Shown piece by piece: positions 6,631 through 12,772 of a stretch of DNA of 16,234 bases (position 1 is the stretch's first letter; each line of letters starts with the position of its first letter). The notes beneath the pieces were generated by a model that was not told the DNA's origin, did no database searches, and saw nothing but the letters and a program-made list of their open reading frames with translations. The DNA is taken from contig JAMOMT010000032.1 in assembly GCA_027066965.1 (NCBI GenBank), forward strand, positions 1 through 16,234, written 5' to 3'. The stretch is from Archaeoglobaceae archaeon (lineage in GTDB: Archaea > Halobacteriota > Archaeoglobi > Archaeoglobales > Archaeoglobaceae). Made by a program: the position numbers and the translations under genes.

Positions 6631-7080
6631 TTAACTTTTGATTATACCCTGTGACTCAAGGTAAGCGTTAAGGTGAGCAACGCTCCTGAACTCTCCACCC
6701 TTCGCCTTCATGTAGAGCATCCTGTAAGTTCTCCTGTCTATTATCCCGGAATCTCTCAAGTACCTGAGCCTCCTCCTTATCGCCCTTATTCTCGTCATCC
6801 ACTGCTCCTTTCTCGGCATTCTTGCCGTCTTCTTGCCCTTCCTCCTTCCGTGTCCTCTCCTCCTTCCCTTCCTCCTCTGAGCCTTCCTCGCGTTTATGCG
6901 GGCTCTACTTATACCCTTGACTGGCTTCCTCTTTATCACTCCGCTCTCTATCAGCTCTCTAACGTCGTCCTTAGTTGATGCTGAACTGACATCCTCGAGA
7001 GCGTTCGGGTCTATCCATATTCTGTTCTCCCCACACTTGAGAATTTGCGCAGCGAGCTTTCTCTGAAACGCTACGTTCAC
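6631..7080 (-). CDS. rpl19e: Large subunit ribosomal protein eL19
   Basis: Archaeal/eukaryotic large-subunit protein of 149 aa, absent from bacteria. The N-terminal helical domain runs from NVAFQRKLAAQILKCG to WIDPNALEDV. A strongly basic linker with KAQRRKGRRRGHGRRKGKK lies at about residues 63-85. The C-terminal helices follow, with WMTRIRAIRRRLRYLRDSG and KAKGGEFRSVAHLNAYL. The longest frame starts at an ATG at 7095 inside rpl32e. I prefer GTG at 7080: GGAGGTGA at 7086-7093 lies exactly five bases before it, the rpl32e TGA ends one base before it, and the residual N-terminus matches the family. The ribosome-binding site therefore lies within the last codons of rpl32e. The two proteins are likely translationally coupled. 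Confidence 0.95.
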   Translation of the reverse strand: MNVAFQRKLAAQILKCGENRIWIDPNALEDVSSASTKDDVRELIESGVIKRKPVKGISRARINARKAQRRKGRRRGHGRRKGKKTARMPRKEQWMTRIRAIRRRLRYLRDSGIIDRRTYRMLYMKAKGGEFRSVAHLNAYLESQGIIKS

Positions 7081-7081
7081 T

Positions 7082-7486
7082 TCACTCACCTCCATGTGTG
7101 GGGTTAAGCACCTTTATTCCGAGCTCTTTCGCTTTATCTTCTATTGCAAGCCTCTTCTTCATTCCAACGGAGGAGGCTATCCTCACTACCTGAGTTTCGG
7201 GGTTTACGGAGTCAAGCTGGGACGGGTTGTACACGAGTACCTCCTCCTTCCCGCACGGATGTAATCCCCTGACAGCAGCGGGAGAACCGTAGCCAACCCT
7301 AACCAGAGCTCTGCCACTCCACTTACCTCCGTGCATCTGCCTGAGCTTGTTGTGCCTACCCCTCGGCCTCCTCCACCCCTTGTCTCTCAGCCTGAGTTTC
7401 TTGTGAGACTCGTACCTCCTGAACTCGGGTTTCCTGCTTTTAAGCCTCCTCCTGAGCCTTAGGAGAGTTGAAATTGATTTTGCCAT
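7082..7486 (-). CDS. rpl32e: Large subunit ribosomal protein eL32
   Basis: Archaeal/eukaryotic large-subunit protein with no bacterial counterpart. It has 134 aa with a basic N-terminal tail (RLRRRLKSRKPEFRRYESHK). The family core GWRRPRGRHNKLR is followed by VRVGYGSPAAVRGLHPCG and the VYNPSQLDSVNPETQVVRIAS domain, which binds 23S rRNA. ATG at 7486 follows GAGGTGG with a five-base spacer. The initiation region is identical over 14 bases to that of rpl2. Its last codons carry the ribosome-binding site for rpl19e. It lies 13 bp after rpl6, the usual euryarchaeal order. Confidence 0.97.
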   Translation of the reverse strand: MAKSISTLLRLRRRLKSRKPEFRRYESHKKLRLRDKGWRRPRGRHNKLRQMHGGKWSGRALVRVGYGSPAAVRGLHPCGKEEVLVYNPSQLDSVNPETQVVRIASSVGMKKRLAIEDKAKELGIKVLNPTHGGE

Positions 7487-7499
7487 TCAAACCACCTCA

Positions 7500-8054
7500 T
7501 CAAGGTTTCTCAACTATGTATATACCGTCCTGGAACACCCTGATGTCAAGGTTCTTAATCCTTGTAGTCTGCTCGAGGTTCGCAGCAGTTTGACCGCACT
7601 CCTCCTTGTCTATCCCCTCTACTATGATGTCATTTCCGTTTATCTTCACCTGAGCTCTGCCAACAATCTTCGCCCTCCTCGGGTACTTCTCGCCGAGGAA
7701 GTTCTCAATAACGACTTCGTTACCCTCAACTCTAAGCTTTACGGGGAAGTGGGAGTAAACAAGCTTGAGCTTGTACTGGAAGCCCTCATTAACTCCCTTT
7801 ATCAGATTCCTTATGTGAGCCGCGAAAGTGCCAACCATTGCCCTCTGCTTCTTCTTGATGCTATCCGTGTAAACCCTCACTTTGCCGTCCTCAACAGCTA
7901 TGTGAACATCTCTGAACTTCAAACGCTTGGAATTCTCTCCTTTAGGGCCCTTAACCTTAACAACGTAGCCTGAGACGTCGTCTCCCTCAACGCTAACCTC
8001 AACACCTTCTGGCACCTCAACAACCCTCTCAACCCTCTGCTTTACCTGAAGCAT
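7500..8054 (-). CDS. rpl6: Large subunit ribosomal protein uL6
   Basis: Large-subunit protein near the factor-binding site and the sarcin-ricin loop. It has 184 aa with two copies of the uL6 fold. The first has VVEVPEGVEVSVEGDDVSGYVVKVKGPKG, and the second has VVIENFLGEKYPRRAKIVG then GNDIIVEGIDKEECGQTAAN. The open frame extends 14 codons upstream into rps8, but ATG at 8054 is the real start. GAGGTGG lies five bases before it, and MLQVKQRVERVVEVPEGV is the normal N-terminus. With this start rps8 and rpl6 no longer overlap but are 10 bp apart. Confidence 0.97.
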   Translation of the reverse strand: MLQVKQRVERVVEVPEGVEVSVEGDDVSGYVVKVKGPKGENSKRLKFRDVHIAVEDGKVRVYTDSIKKKQRAMVGTFAAHIRNLIKGVNEGFQYKLKLVYSHFPVKLRVEGNEVVIENFLGEKYPRRAKIVGRAQVKINGNDIIVEGIDKEECGQTAANLEQTTRIKNLDIRVFQDGIYIVEKP

Positions 8055-8064
8055 CGCTACCACC

Positions 8065-8457
8065 TCAGAACACGTAGGCGAGCAGTATTCCTCCAAGCCC
8101 CCTCTCCCTTGCCTCTTTCTGAGACATGACTCCCTTAACCGTCGAAACTATCAGAATACCCATGTCCCTCGCTGGAAGGAACCTCTTCTCGAACTTCTCG
8201 TACTCCGTCTTCTTTACAGAGAATCTCGGCCTGACAGCTCCACAGTCATTTATCCTACCGGAGAGCTCAACTACGAACATTCCTCCCTGCCTGTCGTGCT
8301 TGTACTCAAAGCTCTTTATGTAGCCGTAGTCCTTCATCACCCTCAGCACGTTTCCAACAAGTTTGGAGGCTGGCCTAATCTCGCACTTTCCAGCCCCGCA
8401 GCTCTCCGCGTTCTTTATAGCCGACATGGCGTTTGAAAGAGTGTCGCTCAAACTCAT
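8065..8457 (-). CDS. rps8: Small subunit ribosomal protein uS8
   Basis: 16S rRNA-binding protein of the small-subunit platform, 130 aa. The N-terminal half has SLSDTLSNAMSAIKNAE and the RNA-binding PASKLVGNVLRVMKDYGYI. The C-terminal half has RFLPARDMGILIVSTVKGVMSQKEA and GLGGILLAYVF, the normal archaeal end. ATG at 8457 is preceded by GGTGATCT, the full complement of the conserved 3' end of 16S rRNA, six bases upstream. It follows rps14 after 12 bp. In bacteria uS8 represses its own operon by binding the spc mRNA. No such site was identified here. Confidence 0.98.
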   Translation of the reverse strand: MSLSDTLSNAMSAIKNAESCGAGKCEIRPASKLVGNVLRVMKDYGYIKSFEYKHDRQGGMFVVELSGRINDCGAVRPRFSVKKTEYEKFEKRFLPARDMGILIVSTVKGVMSQKEARERGLGGILLAYVF

Positions 8458-8469
8458 GACAGATCACCG

Positions 8470-8622
8470 TTACCAGTACTTCTTAAAACCGAGCTCGCTC
8501 GCAACTTCCCTAAAGCACTGCCTGCAGAGATAGAGGCCGTACTTCCTAACGAGCCCGGACTTTCTTCCGCATCTCCTGCACTGGTTTGCTCCCCTGCCGA
8601 AAACCTTCTTCCTCTCCTTCAC
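8470..8622 (-). CDS. rps14: Small subunit ribosomal protein uS14, zinc-binding type
   Basis: Small-subunit head protein of only 50 aa. The zinc ribbon is intact: CRRC at residues 15-18 and CRQC at 33-36, separated by 14 residues that include the family's KYGLYL. The end, ELGFKKYW, is typical. The open frame reaches 8673, inside rpl5, and an ATG occurs at 8628. That ATG lies within the ribosome-binding site itself (GGGGGTGAT, 8627-8635). The GTG at 8622 lies five bases after GGTGA, the spacing used across this cluster, and gives MKERKKVFGRGANQC. I therefore choose GTG 8622 and keep ATG 8628 (52 aa) as the alternative. Identity is certain and the start is moderately sure. Confidence 0.95.
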   Translation of the reverse strand: MKERKKVFGRGANQCRRCGRKSGLVRKYGLYLCRQCFREVASELGFKKYW

Positions 8623-8639
8623 GAGCATCACCCCCAACG

Positions 8640-9182
8640 TTAAACGACTTCGACGCCGAAGGCCTTCAGCCACTCGATCGTTTCTTCCCTCGTTATCCTG
8701 TGTTTCTTGCCAACTTTAGCTCTCGCGATCTTCCTCCTTGCAACCCTGTAGCCCCTCCTCCTGAGCGAAACGCAGACATCCATTCCAAATATACCCATGT
8801 CCGGGTCGTAGCTGACTCCCGGCAGGTCTATGTGCTCTGCAATTCCGAAGGAGAACTCTCCCTTTCCAACCTGTCTTCTCCTGAGCTTGAACTCCTTAAC
8901 CGTGAGGGCATCTCTCAGAAACTTCTCGGCCTTCTCTCCCCTCAGCGTTACCTTGACCCCTATAGCCTCTCCCTTCCTGATGTCGAAGTTCTTTATAGTC
9001 TTCTCAGCGTAGGTTGCAGTTGGTTTTTGGCCAGTTAACTGCTCAAGCAACTGCATTGCTTTCCTGTGCCTCTCTCCGCTCTCCCCGACTCCGATGTTTA
9101 TCACTACCTTATCTATGAGTATCTCCCTCATCGGGTTCTCCTTCGATTTAGGCCTTGCTTCCACAGCTTCAACAACGCTCAT
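8640..9182 (-). CDS. rpl5: Large subunit ribosomal protein uL5
   Basis: 5S rRNA-binding protein of the central protuberance that contacts P-site tRNA, 180 aa. The core begins NPMREILIDKVVINIGVGESG (about residues 16-36). It continues with LTGQKPTATYAEKTIKNFDIRKGEAIG and the FSFGIAEHIDLPGVSYDPDMGIFGMDV segment, all typical of archaeal uL5. The start is ATG at 9182 with a weak GTGAT three bases upstream. A second in-frame ATG at residue 18 (9131) would remove a short N-terminal extension, but other archaea carry a comparable extension, so I keep the longer form. It lies 16 bp after rps4e and 17 bp before rps14. Confidence 0.97.
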   Translation of the reverse strand: MSVVEAVEARPKSKENPMREILIDKVVINIGVGESGERHRKAMQLLEQLTGQKPTATYAEKTIKNFDIRKGEAIGVKVTLRGEKAEKFLRDALTVKEFKLRRRQVGKGEFSFGIAEHIDLPGVSYDPDMGIFGMDVCVSLRRRGYRVARRKIARAKVGKKHRITREETIEWLKAFGVEVV

Positions 9183-9198
9183 AGTATCACGCTCCCAA

Positions 9199-9894
9199 TC
9201 ACACTCCCAAATCGATCACTGGCTTTCCACCCGGCTTTCCGACAACGAATACGTGATCCTCTATCGTCGTTATAGTCCCTTCCTCACCTTCTATCGTGAC
9301 GAGGTTTGGTGCAGAACCTCTAACCACCTTGTACTCCTTTATGTGTCCAAGCTCTCCAGCGTGAGTTCCACCAACGATCATGACGAGAGCTCCTTCCTCG
9401 AACTTCAGGTGGTCAACTATCTCCTTTTCCGGAATCTTTACAAGTATGCTGTCCTTTGTCTTGTAGCTGTTGTCGGCAAGTATATTCGTGCCGTCGAAGA
9501 GGTTAAGCTGAACCTTCCCTCCTCTTATCACGGTCTTGTTCTTTATCTTGTACAGCTTGAGGTTCCCGTCCTCAACCTCCTTTGGCACATATCGACCTTT
9601 CTCGTCAAAGAGCATCCTGTACGTTTTGTTGAGCTTTGGAATTGAGATGACGTCGAAAAGACCTACAGGGAACTTGTAATCCTTCCTTGGTCTTCCGTCA
9701 ACCAGTATTTCTCCAGCAGCTATTATCCTCCTCGCCTCTCTCGCGTTGTCAGCGAGCTTGAGGTAATCTCTAACAACGACGAGCAGTGGCACGGCATTCT
9801 TGTTGTGCGGTCCTGGGCCCGTCTTCACGACCCACTTCGCAACTTTCCTTGGGATCTTTATCGTTTTAGGAGCTGAAAGCCTTTTCTGGTGCAT
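9199..9894 (-). CDS. rps4e: Small subunit ribosomal protein eS4
   Basis: Archaeal/eukaryotic small-subunit protein, 231 aa, unrelated as a whole to bacterial S4. The N-terminus is MHQKRLSAPKTIKIPRK. An S4-like RNA-binding motif follows (about residues 42-75, VVVRDYLKLADNAREARRI). The central eS4 domain includes DVISIPKLNKTYRMLFD. A KOW-like segment lies near the C-terminus (about 165-195, EGALVMIVGGTHAGELGHI), ending with TIEDHVFVVG. ATG at 9894 has GGAAGTGATAGA upstream. It begins four bases after the rpl24 stop, so translational coupling is likely. Placement between rpl24 and rpl5 is the standard archaeal order. Confidence 0.98.
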   Translation of the reverse strand: MHQKRLSAPKTIKIPRKVAKWVVKTGPGPHNKNAVPLLVVVRDYLKLADNAREARRIIAAGEILVDGRPRKDYKFPVGLFDVISIPKLNKTYRMLFDEKGRYVPKEVEDGNLKLYKIKNKTVIRGGKVQLNLFDGTNILADNSYKTKDSILVKIPEKEIVDHLKFEEGALVMIVGGTHAGELGHIKEYKVVRGSAPNLVTIEGEEGTITTIEDHVFVVGKPGGKPVIDLGV

Positions 9895-9898
9895 TCTA

Positions 9899-10252
9899 TC
9901 ACTTCCTCTCGAGTATCTTCTTTCTCACGTCGTCAACTTCCTTAAACTCGAGGATCATGACGTTTGAAGGGTGTATTGGAACTGCCACCTCAGTTCCGTC
10001 GACCTTCTTCGTAGTTGCACCATCAACCGTTATGCGATAGTTCTTCATGTCAACCTCAAGCACCCTGCCCTCGTGTCCTGCGAACTTACCCCTCATTATC
10101 TTAACTTTGTCTCCCTTCCTTACTCTCACAGCCCTCTTTCCATACTTCTCTCTCAGCTTCTTACAGAGAGTGGCATGCAAAAACTTGTGCCTCTGGTGGA
10201 GCTTTGCGTTGTACAGGCTCTTCCTCTGCTTCCTCGGCTGCTTGCTTACCAT
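9899..10252 (-). CDS. rpl24: Large subunit ribosomal protein uL24
   Basis: Assembly-initiating large-subunit protein, 117 aa. The archaeal N-terminal extension (SKQPRKQRKSLYNAKLHQRHKFLHATL) precedes the KOW motif (about residues 47-62, KGDKVKIMRGKFAGHEGRV). The C-terminal part VPIHPSNVMILEF is family-typical. ATG at 10252 follows GGGGTG with a seven-base spacer. It lies 12 bp after rpl14 and 4 bp before rps4e. Confidence 0.97.
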   Translation of the reverse strand: MVSKQPRKQRKSLYNAKLHQRHKFLHATLCKKLREKYGKRAVRVRKGDKVKIMRGKFAGHEGRVLEVDMKNYRITVDGATTKKVDGTEVAVPIHPSNVMILEFKEVDDVRKKILERK

Positions 10253-10264
10253 TTACAACACCCC

Positions 10265-10663
10265 TTAGATTATCGCGGAGGCAAGAGAGCCAATCTTGCT
10301 AAACCTTTCCGCTGCTTCCCTCGCCACAGCTCCTCTTATCTCAGTTCCTTTCGGGTTGCCCTTCGGGTCAGTTATAACGGCGGCGTTGTCCTCGAACTTA
10401 ACTCTAGTTCCGTCAGGCCTGCGGTACTCCTTCCTCTGTCTGACTATTACTGCGTAGTGAACCTGCTTTCTAATTTCGGGAGTTCCCTTCTTCACCGTAA
10501 CTATCACTATGTCTCCAACTCCAGCAGCAGGGTATCTCCTCCTAACGCCCCTGTAACCCCTAACAGCTATGATCTCCACTTCTCTCGCACCCGTGTTGTC
10601 AGCGCAAATCAGGCGAGCTCCCGTCGGCAGGGCCTTGGGGATCTTCGCCTTTATGCTCTTCAT
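10265..10663 (-). CDS. rpl14: Large subunit ribosomal protein uL14
   Basis: Large-subunit protein at the subunit interface that forms bridges to 16S rRNA, 132 aa. Conserved features are LPTGARLICADNTGAREVEIIAV (about residues 12-35), GDIVIVTVKKGTPEIRKQVHYAVIVRQRKEYRRPDG, and FEDNAAVITDPKGNPKGTEIRGAVAREAAERF. The ATG at 10663 overlaps the rps17 stop as ATGA. GGAGG is only one base from the ATG, too close for optimal use. Translation probably depends on ribosomes finishing rps17. It is followed by rpl24 after 12 bp. Confidence 0.98.
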   Translation of the reverse strand: MKSIKAKIPKALPTGARLICADNTGAREVEIIAVRGYRGVRRRYPAAGVGDIVIVTVKKGTPEIRKQVHYAVIVRQRKEYRRPDGTRVKFEDNAAVITDPKGNPKGTEIRGAVAREAAERFSKIGSLASAII

Positions 10664-10992
10664 ACCTCCTCAGCCTCCTTCACTTTTTCAACTATCACGA
10701 AGCTTTTCGTCTTGCTTATCGGCCTGCACTCGGCAACGATTACTATGTCCCCTGGCTTCGCGTTTATGCACTTAGGATTGTGAGCGTGCAGCTTGCTCCT
10801 CTTTTTCAGGTACCTCTCGTACTTCGGCACGTAGCGGAGCATCTCCCTCTCTATTACTGCAGACCTCTCGTACGTCTTCACAACCCTTCCTCTGAACACC
10901 TGCCCCCTTACTGGCAAGTTACCGTGGAAGGGGCAGTTCTTGTCATCACACTCCCTCTCGGGAGGCTTTACATCCAAACCTATATCCCTCAT
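10660..10992 (-). CDS. rps17: Small subunit ribosomal protein uS17
   Basis: 16S rRNA-binding protein of the small-subunit body, 110 aa with the start chosen here. The archaeal N-terminal extension MRDIGLDVKPPERECDDKNCPFHG precedes the OB-fold core (VRGQVFRGRVVKTYERSAVIERE). The conserved KYERYLKKRSKLHAHNP and GDIVIVAECRPISKTKSFVIVE complete it. The region before it reads GGTGATGGTGATG, so GTG 11001, ATG 10998 and ATG 10992 are all in frame. GGTGA at 10998-11002 lies five bases before ATG 10992, and this start also matches the family N-terminus. It is the first gene after the AT-rich internal promoter region, and its stop overlaps the rpl14 start. Confidence 0.97.
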   Translation of the reverse strand: MRDIGLDVKPPERECDDKNCPFHGNLPVRGQVFRGRVVKTYERSAVIEREMLRYVPKYERYLKKRSKLHAHNPKCINAKPGDIVIVAECRPISKTKSFVIVEKVKEAEEV

Positions 10993-11004
10993 CACCATCA
11001 CCTT

Positions 11005-11039
11005 GATTTTTTTATATATTAACCTAAATATTAAACTTT
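11005..11039 (-). promoter_or_regulatory. rps17: Internal promoter upstream of rps17
   Basis: The 38-47 bp between rnp1 and rps17 are strikingly AT-rich. On the minus strand a BRE/TATA-like AAAGTTTAATAT (about 11028-11039) is followed by a second TATA-like AATATATAAA (11011-11020). From the first, transcription would begin near 11006, giving a leader of about 14 nt with the GGTGA site. From the second it would begin at about the ATG itself. The position divides the S10-type genes from the spc-type genes. This is inferred from sequence only. Confidence 0.6.
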
Positions 11040-11348
11040 TTACAGCTTAATACCCTTTGCCCTCTTTATGAGCATGATCCCTTTCTTTATCCGCTCCTCC
11101 GGCCTGAAGGCTACGAGGTCCCCCCTTACCCTCAGCACCCACTTCCCGTACTTAACACGAAACGTTCTTCCTCTCTTCTCCACAACTTTAACTCCTCTGT
11201 CGGTCTCTATTCTGAACGTTTTCATAGTCTCGTCTATCACGACACCCTTTATTCCAACCTCACAAGGATTTGGGCTTTCCACGACCTCCACCTCAAGCCC
11301 TATCCACTCATCCGCTATCACGAGGGCGGGGGAGTTCTTCAGCTTCAT
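11040..11348 (-). CDS. rnp1: Ribonuclease P protein component 1 (Rpp29/Pop4)
   Basis: Protein subunit of archaeal RNase P, which trims tRNA 5' leaders. With Rpp21 it binds the specificity region of the RNase P RNA. It has 102 aa and a single Sm-like beta-barrel: LVIADEWIGLEVEVVESPNPCEVGIKGVVIDET, KTFRIETDRGVKVVEKRGRTFRV, and a C-terminal helix PEERIKKGIMLIKR. Length and motifs match the archaeal family. Its ATG overlaps the rpl29 stop as ATGA and it lacks a good ribosome-binding site, so it is probably translated by coupling to rpl29. Placement among ribosomal genes is normal in euryarchaea. It ends just before the internal promoter. Confidence 0.95.
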   Translation of the reverse strand: MKLKNSPALVIADEWIGLEVEVVESPNPCEVGIKGVVIDETMKTFRIETDRGVKVVEKRGRTFRVKYGKWVLRVRGDLVAFRPEERIKKGIMLIKRAKGIKL

Positions 11349-11542
11349 GCCCTGTAGCCTTCCTCGGCCAGAGCGAGCTTTATTCTGGCGATGTCCTTTC
11401 TTATCGCTTTTAGCCTTCCGGGGTTCTCGAGAGCTCCACCACTCCTCGATAGAGTCCTAAGCTTGAGAAGTTCCATTTCGAGTTCCCTGAGTTTTTTAAT
11501 TTTGTCCTCCCTGCTCATTTCCCTGATCTCCTTCATCTTCAT
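11345..11542 (-). CDS. rpl29: Large subunit ribosomal protein uL29
   Basis: Small helical protein (65 aa) beside the nascent-chain exit tunnel, where it helps dock targeting factors. It is a two-helix hairpin with MKEIREMSREDKIKKLRELEMELLKLRTLS and the conserved turn GGALENPGRLKAIRKDIARIK. ATG at 11542 follows GGTGG with a five-base spacer. It lies 25 bp after rps3 and its stop codon overlaps the rnp1 start. The eIF1/SUI1 gene that many euryarchaea carry next to rpl29 and rnp1 is not present here. Confidence 0.97.
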   Translation of the reverse strand: MKMKEIREMSREDKIKKLRELEMELLKLRTLSRSGGALENPGRLKAIRKDIARIKLALAEEGYRA

Positions 11543-11567
11543 TCAGACCACCCCACCTCTACTCTCT

Positions 11568-12275
11568 TCACTCTTCAGACCCGGTATTCTCGCCCTCGGC
11601 CTCCACTTTCTCGGCCTCCGTCTCTACTACCTCGCCTCCTGCTGGCTCTGGCTGTCTCTCCGTTCCCTCCACAGTCTCAAGCTTAACGTCCTTTACTTCG
11701 AACTCGTCGGGGAGAGTAACGTCTGGCGGGATGATCTTGACAGTTACTCCAAGAACTCCGAGCTTCTTTATCGCTATGTCGAACCCTGTTTTCACCATGC
11801 TGCAGGCTGGCTCTCCAGTGTGAACCATTGTTCCAGCAAGGAACTTCTCAGTTCTTGCTCTCTCGCTCGTGAGCTTTCCGCTAATTATTATCTCGCATCC
11901 TTTAGCTCCAGCTTCCATTATCCTGTAGAGGAACCTATAGCCAGCTTTCCTGAAGTACCATCCCCTTTCGAGAGCTCTCGCGAGCAGGGAAGCCATGAGC
12001 TGGGCGTTGAACTCCGGCTTGTCTATTTCCTCGACTCCTACCTGCGGGTTCTCTATACCGAACTCCTTTAGCTTCTCTGTGAGAGCCTTTATCCTCCTTC
12101 CTCCCTTGCCTATAACGAGTCCCGGTCTCTCGACGAACAGAGTAACCTGAGTGCCAAGAGGTGTCCTCGTTATGTCAACTCCGCCGAATCCAGCGTTCCT
12201 GATCTCCTTGTGCATCCACTCCTTCACTTTCATCTTCCTTACCCTGTCCTCCACAAACTTTCTCTCCACTGCCAT
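11568..12275 (-). CDS. rps3: Small subunit ribosomal protein uS3
   Basis: Small-subunit head protein lining the mRNA entry site, 235 aa. The KH domain is clear: VTLFVERPGLVIGKGGRRIKAL with the GKGG loop at residues 56-59. The C-terminal S3 domain has FRKAGYRFLYRIMEAGAKGCEIIISGKL and GVLGVTVKIIPPDV. Residues 201-235 form a low-complexity acidic tail with 12 glutamates and only two basic residues. Start ATG 12275 follows GGAGG (GGAGGCGTAAGC). It begins two bases after the rpl22 stop, so the two are probably coupled. Confidence 0.98.
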   Translation of the reverse strand: MAVERKFVEDRVRKMKVKEWMHKEIRNAGFGGVDITRTPLGTQVTLFVERPGLVIGKGGRRIKALTEKLKEFGIENPQVGVEEIDKPEFNAQLMASLLARALERGWYFRKAGYRFLYRIMEAGAKGCEIIISGKLTSERARTEKFLAGTMVHTGEPACSMVKTGFDIAIKKLGVLGVTVKIIPPDVTLPDEFEVKDVKLETVEGTERQPEPAGGEVVETEAEKVEAEGENTGSEE

Positions 12276-12277
12276 GC

Positions 12278-12754
12278 TTACGCCTCCTCACTCCCAGATA
12301 CTTCAGCGACGAACTCAACGGTCGTGTAGATTTTGAACCTCGGCGTTGCTCTGCCATAAGCTCTTGGCATGTACCTCTTCAGCTTCCTGCCCATCTTCGC
12401 CTGAGCGTGAGTAATAATCAGCTCTTCCTTGTCCAAGCCCTTGTAGTCAGCATTAGCCTCGAGGTTTTTGAGGACCTTGAGAATGTACCTAGCTGCCTTC
12501 TGAGGATACCTGCCAGCGTACCAACCTTCAAGCCCTCTGCGGTGAGCCACTTTCTTCTTGTGCCTGCGGAAAGGAACTGCCCTCTTCATCGCTATTACTT
12601 CCTCGAGGTACTTCTTCGCCTCCTCTATCTTCTTGCCTCTCAGCTCCCTGCATATCTCCATCGCGTGCTTGAAGCTGATCGGCATCTCGTAACCCATCGC
12701 TCTTACAGCCTTGTCCAGATTTTTGGGTGTGTAAGCGTACTTTACGCGAGCCAT
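12278..12754 (-). CDS. rpl22: Large subunit ribosomal protein uL22
   Basis: Large-subunit protein whose long loop lines the peptide exit tunnel, 158 aa. Conserved segments are ARAMGYEMPISFKHAMEIC-like helix 1 (RAMGYEMPISFKHAMEICRE, about residues 18-37) and the tunnel-loop region FRRHKKKVAHRRGLEGWYAGRYPQKAARYILKVLKNLEANA. The end is ITHAQAKMGRKLKRYMPRAYGRATP. ATG at 12754 follows GGTGA with a four-base spacer. It lies 18 bp after rps19 and 2 bp before rps3. Confidence 0.98.
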   Translation of the reverse strand: MARVKYAYTPKNLDKAVRAMGYEMPISFKHAMEICRELRGKKIEEAKKYLEEVIAMKRAVPFRRHKKKVAHRRGLEGWYAGRYPQKAARYILKVLKNLEANADYKGLDKEELIITHAQAKMGRKLKRYMPRAYGRATPRFKIYTTVEFVAEVSGSEEA

Positions 12755-12772
12755 TCAATCACCTCACTTACC

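Noticed and set aside
8055..8096. 14-residue N-terminal extension of uL6 overlapping rps8
   Set aside because: The extension does not resemble the family and the ribosome-binding site sits before ATG 8054, so I removed it.
9971..10783. Long + strand open frame (270 codons) antisense to rpl24, rpl14 and rps17
   Set aside because: Its composition is a shadow of the purine-rich coding strand and it crosses three unambiguous genes.
11391..12071. + strand open frame (226 codons) antisense to rpl29 and rps3
   Set aside because: It is Leu/Ser-rich with hydrophobic runs that might suggest a membrane protein, but these come from complementing Glu/Lys/Arg codons of the real genes.
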